From assembly GCF_000372725.1 (NCBI RefSeq), contig NW_005199601.1:683868-747867 (forward strand): a stretch of DNA of 64,000 nt, written 5' to 3'. This document shows positions 11,401 through 21,663 of this stretch, piece after piece; the first letter of the stretch is position 1, and each line of letters begins with the position of its first letter. Source of the stretch: Emiliania huxleyi CCMP1516. Lineage: Eukaryota > Haptophyta > Isochrysidales > Noelaerhabdaceae. A model generated the notes under the pieces. That model was not told the origin of the DNA, searched no databases, and saw only the letters and a list, made by a program, of their open reading frames with translations. The position numbers were made by a program, and so were the translations under genes.

Positions 11401-12898
11401 CCTTGATGTCGGAGCCGCAACTGATCTGGCTGAGAAGCTTGAAGTCCGCACTGGGCGGCAGGTAGATTGAGACGTCGGCTTGCGAAACAGCAGCCTCCGC
11501 GATCAGGGAGCGGAGCTTAGCCTCGCTCGACGCGGCGACATCGAAGCCGGGGAAGACCGGCGGCATAGAGGGCGGAGACGGCATGGACGGCGGCAGAGGC
11601 GGCAGCGACGGCGGCGACGGAGAGGACGGAGGGAGGGGGGCGAGGATGAACGTCTCGCTGCCGTAGGATCCGGAGCCGAGCGTGAACGTATAGCCCGCAC
11701 CCTTCCACTCGACGCCGTTCCAGCCGTCGCCGTACGAGTCGTACATGTTGAGCGTGCACTCGCCGGGCGGCGCGGACAGAGTGCCGGAGTAGGGGGCCCC
11801 TCCACTGCCGATCAACGCGCCGCTGCACGTCAGGGTCCACGACACCTCGGACGGATAGCTGCCGCCTCCCACAGTGACCTGGAAGTCGCCCGAGCCAGAC
11901 GTGTGGGCTGATGGTGCACATGCCAGCGGGAGCAGCGCGGCGAGAATCAGCAGCCACGCGCCACGCCTCGCCCCCGTCCGGCACCGCACGAGGCGCCCCG
12001 AGCTGCTCCTCCGCACCGAGAGCAGCACGCCGCCGCACGCTCCGAGCAGCACGAACAAGGCGGCCCAAAACTGACAGCGCTGCTGGGTGCGGACAGGCGC
12101 GGAAGAGGGTCCGCTCATGAAGGGAAAGTGGAACGGGGAGGTAAGGGATTGCTCATCGGTCTTGTAGAGCTCGTCGGTGAGTGGCGGCTTGTGGTAAGGC
12201 TGCGCATGCCACGCAACGGCGGCAGCGGCGCCGCACTCTGTCTTGCACACCTTTATGACCGTCTCGTCGGCCTCGATCTTGGAGTGAGCCGTGGCGGCCG
12301 TGAAGCCCGCCTCCTCAGTCGTGAAGCCCGAGGCCTTGATCGGATCCTCAGAGACGCAGAGCTCGGCGAGCGGCTGTGTTGGCTCCGCGCGCCACACAGG
12401 TTCGGTGAGCGGCTGCAGTGGGGTGCCGCCGCCGCACGTGAAACCGATTTCGACGGCGGGGTCGGCGAGCGAGACGTCACCATTCTTGGCCGTGCCGGTG
12501 GTCGCAAAAAAGGAGGCGAGCTCGGCGTCGGCCGCGGCGCCGATGGGCTTGAAGGTAGTCGGGCGGCCGGCGGCGCGTGAGGCGGCGCCGCTGAACTTGG
12601 AGAGGTTGAAAGGGTAAGAGAAGGTCGGCTGGAAACCGGTTTGGAAGGTGGCGTCCGGCCGGACACCGAACAGCGCCCACCCACCCCCGAGGACGTCTTG
12701 GTGGAGCAGGAGCTCCGCGGCCTTGTCGGGTTTGCGCGAGGCAGACGCCGCGAGGGCAGGCGCCGGCGCGTCGCCGTCGGTAGGGAGCTTGATGCAGAAG
12801 GCGGTGCGGTTGCGCGTGCCGATGAGTGCCTCCCCGCGCCGCGGACGGGAGCGAGAGGCGGGGTTGGAGTGCGCCGCGAGAAGAGCGAGGGCGAGCAT
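5434..12898 (-). CDS. Multidomain receptor: beta-helix, GCC2/GCC3 repeats, multipass membrane region, TIR-like tail
   Basis: Twelve exons can be placed with every junction in frame: 12898-11195, 11087-11007, 10900-10820, 10713-10633, 10532-7803, 7725-6980, 6906-6828, 6757-6662, 6595-6380, 6307-5858, 5784-5719 and 5652-5434, giving about 2,182 residues. Order: hydrophobic start (MLALALLAA), hydrophobic segments near 276 and 313, a CTLNMYDSYGDGWNG motif (~388), beta-helix repeats (~500-680), more than a dozen GCC2/GCC3 (ephrin-receptor-like) cysteine repeats (~740-1280), several membrane helices (~1385-1800), then a TIR-like domain (~1810-1935: VKVFLD-type strand, VDDLKDIGALEEYI, ILFFLSQGYFRS, NCLREV) and a second related fold (MLLYLNQNTW, KIVMAHENDP). 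Likely a surface receptor with cytoplasmic TIR signalling or NADase-like activity; function is inferred. Five introns use GC donors, five GT, one appears GA-AG. The N-terminal ~300 residues are unrecognised and could be a separate unit. Confidence 0.8.
10533..11194 (-). repeat. Tandem exon-plus-intron modules encoding beta-helix rungs
   Basis: Three 81-base exons (11087-11007, 10900-10820, 10713-10633) each encode 27 residues of the form GGVVYA..SGAVSIID...S.CSA. They are separated by four introns (11194-11088, 11006-10901, 10819-10714, 10632-10533) that are nearly identical to each other, about 100-107 bases, all starting GTGCGCCGCGTAGAGCTAGC and ending CTCGCAACCGCAG or CTCGCAG. All are phase 0. 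The repeating unit is 187 bases. Confidence 0.9.
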
Positions 12899-12950
12899 GA
12901 CAAAGGAGCAGAAGTAGGCGGAGCAGATGCAGGTCACGGGCGCACACCGC

Positions 12951-12964
12951 ACAAAAAGAATTTT
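12951..12964 (-). promoter_or_regulatory. Initiator-like motif upstream of receptor gene
   Basis: On the minus strand GAAAATTCTTTTTGT lies about 55 bases before the first ATG (12898) of the receptor gene. It matches the AAATTCTTTT motif found before other starts in the window. An in-frame TTG here should not be mistaken for the start codon. Confidence 0.45.
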
Positions 12965-13003
12965 CAAGGCAAATCCTTCGTGCAGGTGGACTGTCCTCCT
13001 CCC

Positions 13004-14195
13004 CTATCCCTCGTGTGTCTTTCTGACCTCGGTGCTGTTCAGCTGCGTCTCGCTCATTTCTTGCTCCTCGCACCTTCCGCACATCAGTAAGGAAAGCTCG
13101 TCGATACCGGCGAGACCTTTCAGCACATTATGCCACCGAAGCTGAACTGCACGCGACTTTTTTGCAGGTGGTGGAAATGGCCACTGCTGTGCCACCTTGG
13201 GCAATGAGATTTTGTCGCGGACATGGCGTAATAGCACGTAAGCGTCCATCTCAGGGCGCCACGGGCTGGCGCTGTGCTTCGATCGGCCGGATGCGTGGAC
13301 GGCCATGAGGCTGCAACGCAGAGCATCGGGAAGAGGCGAGATGTAGTCTTCTTGCACCACTGGGTCGGACGAGAAGGGACCGCCGTTCATGGCAGCGAGA
13401 GCGTAGAGGAGCAACCTGTGCATCGCCAGCACAGAGCCAGCACGCGCCTCGAATCGGTCAGGGGATCGTGGCGGCGATCGCTGGACACGTCCCTGTCCCC
13501 TCGACGGCGAACTCGATCGGATGCATCGTGACATCTGACAACTGAATTTCCACTGGTTCGTCCTCCTCGGAGTCATCTTCCCCGTCCTCCTTCCGTTCGG
13601 CTCTTCGCTCGGTACGTTCGGTGTGGCTCACCCTCCATGCCGTGAACAGGCGCTTTATCCACCCTATATTCTTCTCTCGTTCCTCTGCCCGTGCCTTGGT
13701 CTTGTCGTTGTTTCGCACCCATGTCTGTATGGCAATCGAGGCTGCCTTCCCCACTACCTGTAGTTCACTCGTCACCTCTCCCGCGAGCTCCCTTCTCTTT
13801 CTTTCGGGTATGGAGTCCGTGAGTGCGGGTAGCGTGCAGGCAATCACGGGCGCTATTTTGTCGTACTCCTCTTCGGCGAGCGCTCCAAATCTAGACCCTT
13901 TCGCCTTTAAGGAGGCTGCCCTCGCGCGTCTCAGGAATGTGGCGGTGTCTTTTGAGTCCGGCGCCTCCCGTTCAACTCTTGCTGTCGCCCTCGCTGTGTG
14001 TTTGTCGAGCTTCCGCATGAAGTGACGCGCCTCTTCCTTATTTCCAGCGCAGCTGCCGCTCAGTATGTGCGCCAACGACGCCTGTGGTGGCTCACTGTCT
14101 TCTTGTTTCCAGTCGTCCCAGTCTTTCAGCTCCCCGCGTCTCCTCCTCGCCTCGCGCTCCTCTTTTGTGGCCTCATCCCTAGCCGCTTTGCACGC
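13004..14195 (-). mobile_element. 5'-truncated LINE remnant (C-terminal ORF2 region), tentative
   Basis: A minus-strand frame is open from about 14195 to a stop at 13458, then coding composition continues in another frame to a stop at 13004. The first part has CRACKAARDE followed by SLAHILSGSC and RHF, which resembles the C-terminal CCHC-type zinc knuckle of LINE ORF2 proteins. The remainder is a lysine/arginine/glutamate-rich helical protein (FLRRARAASLKAKG, EREKNIGWIKRLFTAW) and an unrecognised part (MHRLLLYALAAMNGGPF). No polymerase is present. The upstream edge falls within 50 bases of the F-box-RCC1 start on the opposite strand, as expected for a 5'-truncated insertion. The frame change near 13460 is either decay or an unrecognised intron. 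A host gene of unknown function is the alternative. Confidence 0.4.
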
Positions 14196-14227
14196 TCTGC
14201 ATCCCCTCTAAATTCTTTGAGGCCGTC

Positions 14228-14248
14228 GAAATTCTTTTTCTCGCGATG
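14228..14248 (+). promoter_or_regulatory. Initiator-like motif at RCC1 gene start
   Basis: GAAATTCTTTTTCTCGCG is directly followed by ATG 14246. It is the best match to the shared start-site motif; the paralogous gene on the minus strand at 59201 has almost the same sequence. Confidence 0.5.
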
Positions 14249-15667
14249 TCTGCCCCTCCGCGCCGCCGCTCGCGCCGCCTCGCCACCGCCGGCGCCACCG
14301 CCTCGCCTCACACACCGCCGCCCGCCCGCCTCCTCGACCTCCCCACGGCGCTCCTCGAGCACGTCCTCTCTCGCTGCGACAGCCCCCTCGACATCGCTCG
14401 CGCCGCGGGCATCTCGCGCGTCTTTCACGCCTCGCTCGCAGAGGAGGGCATCCGCAAGTGGGCGAGAGAGCGCGGCTACGAGCTTCCGGCGCAGCCAGAG
14501 GGCGAGGGCTGCGCCGTGCGGTGGCTGTGCTTTGCGGCGCTGCTGCGCGAGGCCAACCCGCCGGCGAGGGCGGCGGCAGGCGAACGGCATAGCCTCTTCA
14601 TCGACGGCGAGGGGCGGCTATCGTCGTGCGGCTCGGCTGAGAACTGGCAACGAGGCCTCCTCGGCCACGGCGAGGGCGTGACGCGGCTCAACACGCCGAC
14701 CCGCCTCCCCTCTTTGCTGGGTGGCGAGCGCGCCGTGAGCGTGTCGGCTCGAGGTCTGCACAGCCTCGCCCTCACCACTGATGGCTCTGTCTGGAGCTGG
14801 GGCTGTGGAGACATCTCGGGCCACGGCGACCACCAGCGCCGGCCGCAGCCGAAGAAGATCGAGGCACTTGCTGGTCAGCGCGGCGTCGCTGTGTCGGCTG
14901 GAAGCAGCCACAGCCTCGCCCTCACCGCCGACAGAGCCGTCTGGAGCTGGGGCTGGGGAGACGTCGGCCAGCTGGGCCACGGCGACGAGCAGATCCAGTG
15001 GCAGCCTAAGAAGATCGAGGCCTTTGCTGGCCAGCGCGTCGTCGCTGTATCGGCAGGGAAAGAGCACAGCCTCGCCCTCACCGCCGACGGCGCCGTCTGG
15101 AGCTGGGGCTGGGGAGGCTTTGGCCCGTTGGGCCACGGCGACGAGCAGAACCAGCTGCTGCCCAAGAAGGTCGAGGCGTTGGCTGACCAGCGCGTCGTCG
15201 CTGTGTCTGCTGGACCCTACCACAGCCTCGCCCTCGCCGCCGATGGCGCCGTCTGGAGCTGGGGCTGGGGAGACGTCGGCCAGCTGGGCCACGGCGACGA
15301 GCAGAACCAGCTGCTGCCCAAGAAGGTCGAGGCCTTCACTGGGCACCGCGTCGTCGCTGTGTCGGCTGGATGGTACCACAGCATCGCCCTCATTGCCGAC
15401 GGAGCCGTCTGGAGCTGGGGCTATGGAGGCGACGGCCGATTAGGCCACGGCGACAATCAGCACCAGCAGCTGCTGCCCAAGAAGGTCGAGGCTTTGGCTG
15501 ACCAGCGCGTCGTCGCTGTGTCGGCGGGAAATGAGCAAAGTATCGCCATCACCGCCGACGGCGCCGTCTTCACCTGGGGCGAGGGCCGCCGCGGCTGCCT
15601 AGGCCACGGAGAGGACGTATCGAACCAGCTGCTGCCCAAGAAGATCGAGGCGTGGGTAAGGGAATGA
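14246..15667 (+). CDS. F-box-like RCC1-repeat protein
   Basis: A single-exon protein of 473 residues. After a basic N-terminus, residues ~28-70 (LLDLPTALLEHVLSRC, IARAAGISRVFH) resemble an F-box. From about 110 onward seven RCC1 blades follow with the repeated pattern VAVSAG..HSLALTADGAVWSWG..G..GLGHGD...LLPKK(V/I)EA. RCC1 propellers bind chromatin, Ran or other partners, and F-box/RCC1 fusions are usually substrate receptors of SCF ubiquitin ligases; that role is inferred. The repeats are very similar at DNA level, suggesting recent internal duplication. A close paralogue lies at 57757-59201. Start supported by the motif just upstream. Confidence 0.9.
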   Translation: MSAPPRRRSRRLATAGATASPHTPPPARLLDLPTALLEHVLSRCDSPLDIARAAGISRVFHASLAEEGIRKWARERGYELPAQPEGEGCAVRWLCFAALLREANPPARAAAGERHSLFIDGEGRLSSCGSAENWQRGLLGHGEGVTRLNTPTRLPSLLGGERAVSVSARGLHSLALTTDGSVWSWGCGDISGHGDHQRRPQPKKIEALAGQRGVAVSAGSSHSLALTADRAVWSWGWGDVGQLGHGDEQIQWQPKKIEAFAGQRVVAVSAGKEHSLALTADGAVWSWGWGGFGPLGHGDEQNQLLPKKVEALADQRVVAVSAGPYHSLALAADGAVWSWGWGDVGQLGHGDEQNQLLPKKVEAFTGHRVVAVSAGWYHSIALIADGAVWSWGYGGDGRLGHGDNQHQQLLPKKVEALADQRVVAVSAGNEQSIAITADGAVFTWGEGRRGCLGHGEDVSNQLLPKKIEAWVRE

Positions 15668-16257
15668 GGTAACGTTTGTGCCTGTGGCATTCTCTCGTTC
15701 ACTACCCGGGTAGTCCCTTCGAGATGTCCCTTCGAGATGGGGGGGGGGGCGGCCCCGCCGCGCCCCCGGCCACCATGGAGCATGGTCCATGGACCATGCT
15801 CCATGCATGCATGCACCAAACCGGCGAACGAACGAAGAAGTCTTGTCGTTCGGCCGAATGCTGTGTGCTCGTGGTCAAACGTAAAGCCGTCGCCGGCGCA
15901 CAGGCGCTCTACGTCTACGTACTACGAACTACGTGCCAACCAGCAGGCCCGCCGAGACGCGGCTCCACGAACTCGGTCGAGCTGCGATTGACGCGGGAGA
16001 GGGGTTGATTGACAGAGGTATGTGTGTATGTAGGAAGGTGAAGAATCACTCCCTTTGTTGCCACTCATAAAATCGTTGGGTCGCTTCAGTTCACGAAGTC
16101 CCCGCGTGGGCCGACCCTCTGAGTTTATGAGAAGAGAACAAAGGGAGTGGTGAAGAGTAGTCAGGCGGCAGAGGGGTTCCGCGGGTCTCTCAAAACAAAA
16201 AAACGCCGAAACGCGCACCGCGCACCTATTGCAACCTCGCGCGCAACGGCCGCCCGC
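15668..16257. other. Non-coding stretch with a 32 bp perfect palindrome
   Basis: No gene is supported. Bases 15774-15805 form a perfect palindrome, CATGGAGCATGGTCCA followed by its complement. Upstream, the string TTCGAGATG is repeated beside a G run. An ATG at 16147 is in frame with the kinesin but its extra 37 codons look less protein-like. Confidence 0.6.
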
Positions 16258-19200
16258 ATGCCCCTATCTGGCCGCTCCACGCCGACTGCGGACGGCTCCG
16301 CCCGCACTTCGAGTGCATCCTCCGCCGTCCGCGTGACGGTCCGCGTGCGGCCGCCGCCCGAGGGCGCACGCGGCGTCGCCGAGGCGGTGGACGTCTCATC
16401 AGACAGCGGCACACTCACGCTCGACCACGGGGACGGACGGCCGCCGCGTGCAATGCGGTTCGACTCGGTGCACGGGCGCGAGACGACGCAGCGGGAGTTC
16501 TTCGAGCGCTGCGGCCTGTGCGACCAGATCGACGCCGCGCTCGACGGCTACTCCGCCACAGTCTTTGCGTTTGGCCAGACCGGAAGCGGCAAGACCTACA
16601 CGATGGCAGGCAAGGCGGCGGAGGCGCCTCGCGGCGTCCGCGGTGGCGCCGGCCCTGTGGGCGGCGAGGCGAGCCGGCAGGACGGACTGATGCAGCGCGC
16701 GGCGAGGCGGTTATATGCCCAGATTGGCGAGCGCGAGGCGCAGGGGCAACGCTTCACGGTGCGCGCCACCTTTCTCGAAATCTACAACGAGCAGGTGCAC
16801 GATCTGGTGGAGCCGGCTTCGGGCGCCCTCGGCGTGCGTGGCTCGACTTCGCAAGGCTTCTACGTGGAGGACCTCTCCGTCGTCCAGTGCCGCGGGCTGC
16901 ACGACCTCGAGTATGTCATCTCACAGGTGACTGCTTGCCGAGAGATGTGCTCCCAGACACTTCCAACACCTGCGCTCGACATGTCCAAGACACCTGCTAG
17001 ACGGCTCTCCAGACACTCACGAGGCGCCCCATCTCTGGACCACATCACTGCCTGATGGTGGATTTTGCCGCCGCCCTCGCAGGGGCTCGCCCACCGCCAC
17101 TCGCGCCACCACCTGCTCAACCAGCACTCGTCCCGCTCGCACGCGGTGCTCTCCGTCTACCTCGACGTGGCCGACTCGGCCGAGGCGCCGCCCGGCCGGT
17201 ACGGCCGCCTCTCGCTCCTCGACCTCGCCGGCTCGGAGAACGTCCGCGCGTCGCAGTCGAGCGGCGGCGGCCTCAAGGAGGCGGGCGCCATCAACCGCTC
17301 GCTCTTCGCGCTCGCCCAGGTCATCAAGTCGCTCTCGCTCGGCCCGGGCCGTGGCCCGCCGCACGTGCCGTACCGCGACTCTGTCCTCACCAAGCTGCTC
17401 GCCGACTCGCTCGGCGGCAGCGCGCACACCCTCATGATCGCCACCGTCTCACCGCTCGCCGCGTACCTCGACGAGACTGTCAGAACGCTGCACTACGCGT
17501 GCTCGGCCGGCGCGAGCCACAGCCGGCCGGTGGTCGAGAGCGCGAAATAGGGCGACCCCATGCGCGTCGTGTGCATCTCATAGGAGCGATCCGCAACCGG
17601 CCCGTGGTCAAGCTCGACCCGCAGCAGCAGCTCATCGCGAAGCTCAAGGCGGAGGTGCTCGAGCTCAAGCAGCAGGTGCCGGCTCTCACGCATCACCCTC
17701 GAGAGATAACCTGAGCTCACCAAGGGCACCCGAAAGAGCCGAAGATGCGACCCCTGATGCGACTTCCACAGGTTGAATTCCTCACGCACAAGCTCACCCA
17801 CGCCAACACGCGCCTCGCCTCGCGCGCCACCGACGGCGACGAGCAGCATGCCTCGTCTTTGCAGCACGCTGTGGCCGAGCCAAGGGCGCACCACTTCGAA
17901 GCGTGGACACCCTGCACCGATGAGGCGCCCCGGCGGGGGTTCGGCGAAAGGACTCCGGACTCCTCTCCGCGGCAGTACCACCCGACCCCCGTCAAGCCGA
18001 GGGGCGAGGGCGAGAGGGGCGAGGGAGAAAGGGGCGAGCGCGGCGGCGAGAGGCACGAGCCGGAGCCGCTGCGCGAGCGGGAGGTCAGCGACGAGCTCCC
18101 TTCGCGCGCTTGGCCGCCCAGCTGGGGGGGCGTGCCCGCCCCGGCGGAGCCTCCGTCGAGCCTCGCCAATTCGTCCCTCTCACCCGACTCGGCTGCCGCC
18201 GCGTCCTTTCGCGCGCCGGTGGCCTTCTGCGACTTGTCCAACCAAGCGTGGGGCGCCCCGGCGGCGCAACCGCCTGCACCCGCGCGGCCTCATACGGCCC
18301 ACGCCTCTGGCGGCAGCTACGCTTCTGAGCGCGGGCTGATTGGCAATGGGCATGGGCACGAGGCGGCGCGCCAGCTCTACGCGGCACTCGCAAGGTGTGG
18401 GCGAGATCCGACTAAGATCTTGACGGCCCATAGGCGCGCCAACTCGATGCGGTGCTCGCGCGCCTCGCGGCCGCCGATGCCGCGAGCGGCGTGCACGGTG
18501 GCACGCCTCTGCGCACGGCAGCGGCGCGGCCGCCGCACTCGCGTGTCAAGCAGCCGCGAGCGTCGCGTTCGCCCGCTGCCGGACTCGACCCCGACCTCGA
18601 GCGGTGGGTGCGCGACCTGCAACTCACAGCTGGCCATGGCGCCACTGCCTCCGCCGCCGCCGCCGCCGCCACCGCCACCGCCACCAGCCTCCTCGACGGC
18701 GGCGGCGTTGTCAGCAGCCCCTTGGGCGCGAGACATGCCCTCTCTGAAGAAGACAAGACGGCCTTCGCATGACCAAGACGCTCGAGACGCGTCCATAGGC
18801 GCGAGCCCCGCCTCTCTGAAGGAGAATGCGAGCACGGCGCCGCTCGCGACGCCCAACGGCACGGCGCACCAGCGCCGCTCCCACTGCAAGCGCACGCGTC
18901 CCGACACGTCCACGTCACATCCTCAGGCGTGATGCATCTCCGCAGTGGGGCGAGCGGCGCTCTGTCTGCGGGCGCCAAGACGGCGGCGCCGACCGCGGCT
19001 CGACGCTCTGAGCGCGAGCTTGTCCTCGAGAAGGTGGCCTTCTGGGGAGTTTCCTCCTCACTGCGACCCATAGCCCACCCCCGTGGAACCCCACCCGACA
19101 GGAGCTGCGGCAGCTGACGAGTTTCTCCCTGACCAAGCCCGGCCCGCCCCCCTCCTTCTCGGCGCGCGAGCCGAGCCCGCGCCCGCTCGCATGGACCAAC

Positions 19201-19443
19201 GGGGGGGTTGGCGCTGCGGGGTCTGCAGATGAGCGGGTGCTCCGCATCGAGCAGCCTCCCGGCCACGGGCGGGATGCGCGGCGGGCGCGGTCTCCGGACT
19301 ATGCGCCCGAGCCGCCCAGCGCCGTCGCAGAGGCTCCGCCGCCAACCGCCGGCGGTGGGGGGGGCGGCATCATCCGGCGCAGCGCACGCGAGCTCGAGCT
19401 CGAGCGCACCTTGAGAGAGCTGACGAAATTCTCGGTGCTGTGA
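16258..19443 (+). CDS. Kinesin with N-terminal motor domain
   Basis: Microtubule motor ATPase. Exon 16258-16926 starts MPLSGRSTPT and carries the P-loop GQTGSGKTYTM (residues ~106-115) and FLEIYNEQVHDL. A GT-AG intron (16927-17082) leads to LLNQHSSRSHAVLSV (switch I) and LLDLAGSE (switch II). A GC-AG intron (17510-17583) restores SAGAIRNRPVVKLDPQQQL, the neck region, followed by coiled-coil sequence; further introns are 17676-17771, 18390-18433 (GC), 18726-18798 (GC) and 19034-19101. Frames join at these; one junction between about 18870 and 18940 is unresolved. The tail is proline- and serine-rich with two related segments, RRSERELVLEK..LRQLTSFSL and RRSARELELER.LRELTKFSVL, the second ending the protein at 19443. 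Family class is not assigned. ATG 16147 is an alternative start. Confidence 0.85.
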
Positions 19444-20670
19444 TTCGGTGCCCTTGTGTGTGTAGTTTATCTCCCCGCACTTGGAGCGCTTGGACTGAAA
19501 GTCCGCTTTGTCTTTTTGCCGCCCAGAATTCTTTTGGAGTGACATCAAGGACGCGGTGTAAATTCTTTTCGAGCCCTGGGGGGGGGGGGGGGGCCCCCTG
19601 GCAAATACAAACCACGCCTGCTATTCACAGCACAAGCCCTCGCCGGGGCTCGAGCACGCGCAGCGAAAAGCAGCGAAAAGCAGGCGTGCGGCATGCGGAG
19701 CTCCCCACCGGCGGGGGGCTTGAAAACACTGAGCCGAGCGCGCCGGCGGCGGACCGCCGCCGGCGCGCTCGCTTCGGCGGATGGCTGAGCGGCACAGTTT
19801 CTGGCCGCCCGGCCTGCGAGCAGTCGCCGCGAGACGATCAAAGGCGCTCAATTCAAGCGCGCCGCCATGCCAGATCTCGCCCCACGCCCCGGCCAGACCG
19901 GGCAGTGCGTGCAGGAATGATGCAGGCATGATGGGTGGGTGTGGTGAGCACGCCAGCGGCACCGCTGCGCACTCTCAGGGTCGCAGCCGCCTATCTCGTG
20001 AGGGGCGTGGCTCGGGGCGGGTGCGAGAGAGTCGAGGAGCGCGGCGCGCGTGCGCGCGCGTGGTAAAGTCGGTTTATATTTCATCACTGGTATAAAAGAG
20101 ACCCAAAACGGCACTCGCACCGCGCCCGCGCGCGCTCGTATCACCTCAACACTCACACAGCACGCTTGAACGAAGCCCCCGAGGGGCGAGCCGGACCGGC
20201 TGTGGAGCTACTTGGAGGAGACGGTTCTCTTCGCAGATCCATGAGGAGCTGTGAGGAGGCACATTTCCGGCTGGTTTCGGCGGCAGAGTGTGATAGACTC
20301 ACGTGGAACCGCCGGCGGGGCGAGAGCCAGCAGCGGGCAAACCGCGCCTCCGGTGCTCCGCTGCGATGACGAGCTGGCGCCAGCCACGCGCGGCCTGGCC
20401 AGGTCGGCAGGCGAGCAGCAGGCATGCCGAGCGCGTGCGCGCGCGGCTGTCTCGTTGAGGCGGCAGAGCAGGCCGCATGTTGAGCAAAGAGGGCTCCAAC
20501 ACCCATCCTCGCCGAAAGACGGCGATCCAACCCTCCGCTTGTCACACGCCTCCTTTTTCCAGACGGATCTCCCCCTGTGAAAAAGTGAGGCGTGGTCTGT
20601 ACTCGCCAGGGGGGCGCGCCGGCTCTCCACACTTCGTTCGCAGCTGCGCCTGGTGTCGGTCTCATTTCTT
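19444..20670. other. Non-coding stretch with strong hairpin and a TATA-like site
   Basis: No gene is supported in these 1.2 kb. Bases 19736-19770 form a 17 bp perfect stem with a one-base loop (GAGCGCGCCGGCGGCGG and complement). A G run of about 18 lies near 19580. TATAAAAG at 20091-20098 is the only good TATA-like string noticed here, but no convincing transcript start follows within the next 200 bases. Two AATTCTTTT strings (19520, 19560) have no gene attached. Confidence 0.5.
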
Positions 20671-21663
20671 ATGGCGGCTCCCGACTGCATGCCGGACGCG
20701 CTCTGCGATTTCCTCGAGGAGTTCTGCATGCCTGGACCGTCTGAGGATGGGCTGCCGGATGGACCGCCTTCTTCTGCCGCTTGCCCAGAGCCAGTTGCTA
20801 CGCCGCACCCGAAGAGGACAGTGGCGTGCGAGGTGGCGTGCGAGGAGTGCAGCGAGGTGGCGTGGGCCGACGCGGCCGCCCTGAGCTTGCAGGAGAACGG
20901 CTTTGTCGTCCTCCGAGCCTCGACGGCGGAGCCGCTCATCGATGCGGCGACGTGCGAGGAGTGCCGCCGAATCGCCGCGGCGCAGCTGGCGCGACTCTTC
21001 GCGCTCTTGCGAGGTCGCGGCGTCGATCCGAGGAGGGACCGCTTCACCTTTGGCGAGGTGTGCGCCCGGACAGCCGGCGGCCGCCGGCCGGACATGCGCC
21101 TACCGATGGAGGGCAGCGAGGCGGAGGCGTGGTCGCCGCTCCTGCGCGCAGTCGACCGCTGGGTGCGTCCCGTCCTCGAGAGGTCGCAGCTCGCCGAGGA
21201 CGGCCCGAGCGGCGTGCGCGTCGACGGCGCCGGGTGCGTCACCGCGCTGCCCGGCGCGCCAGAGCAGCACCTCCACCCCGACGGCACCGCACGCGGGCTG
21301 GTCAACTGCTTCGCGCCGCTCGTGCGGGTGGACGCCGCCAACGGGCCGACCGAGCTGGCGGCCGGCTCCCACCACGCGGGCGCTTGCGAGGAGCAGCTCG
21401 CGGAGGATTGCTGCTTTGCGGCGCCGCACCTGCTGCCGGGCGAGCTGCTGCTCTTCGACTACCGCGTGCTACACCGCGGGAGGGCAAACTGCACCGCCGA
21501 GCCGAGGCCGGTGGCTTACGTGACCTACTCCACGCGGCGCGCCGTCAGCGACCAGCACAACTTCCCTGCAGACCGGTGGCTTTTGCCGCCGGCGACCGGC
21601 TCAGCGAGCACAACTCTTGGCCACGACGTTACACAGTGTGAGGATATTAGCATATTACGGTAG
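20671..21663 (+). CDS. PhyH-type Fe(II)/2-oxoglutarate dioxygenase
   Basis: A 330-residue single-exon protein of the phytanoyl-CoA dioxygenase superfamily, which hydroxylates small molecules or side chains using iron and 2-oxoglutarate. The facial triad is visible: HPD at residues ~202-204 (EQHLHPDG) and the distal histidine at ~268 (DYRVLHRGRAN), followed by an arginine (RPVAYVTYS) suited to 2-oxoglutarate binding. GPTELAAGSHHAG is the typical segment between them. The N-terminus (~1-60) is variable and cysteine-rich. A GTG at 20653 is in frame but ATG 20671 is the natural start. Substrate unknown. Transcribed toward the phosphatase gene, with tails 350 bases apart. Confidence 0.85.
   Translation: MAAPDCMPDALCDFLEEFCMPGPSEDGLPDGPPSSAACPEPVATPHPKRTVACEVACEECSEVAWADAAALSLQENGFVVLRASTAEPLIDAATCEECRRIAAAQLARLFALLRGRGVDPRRDRFTFGEVCARTAGGRRPDMRLPMEGSEAEAWSPLLRAVDRWVRPVLERSQLAEDGPSGVRVDGAGCVTALPGAPEQHLHPDGTARGLVNCFAPLVRVDAANGPTELAAGSHHAGACEEQLAEDCCFAAPHLLPGELLLFDYRVLHRGRANCTAEPRPVAYVTYSTRRAVSDQHNFPADRWLLPPATGSASTTLGHDVTQCEDISILR

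Noticed and set aside
12898-12967. Extension of the receptor start to the upstream in-frame TTG at 12967
   Set aside because: TTG is not a normal start in nuclear genes, and the codons read the initiator-like motif itself.
20091-20098. TATAAAAG as the promoter of a gene
   Set aside because: No credible coding start or conserved RNA gene follows at the proper distance; the dioxygenase start is ~580 bases away.
20208-21341. Minus-strand open frame of ~377 codons
   Set aside because: Shadow of the dioxygenase gene, whose iron-binding motifs are on the plus strand.
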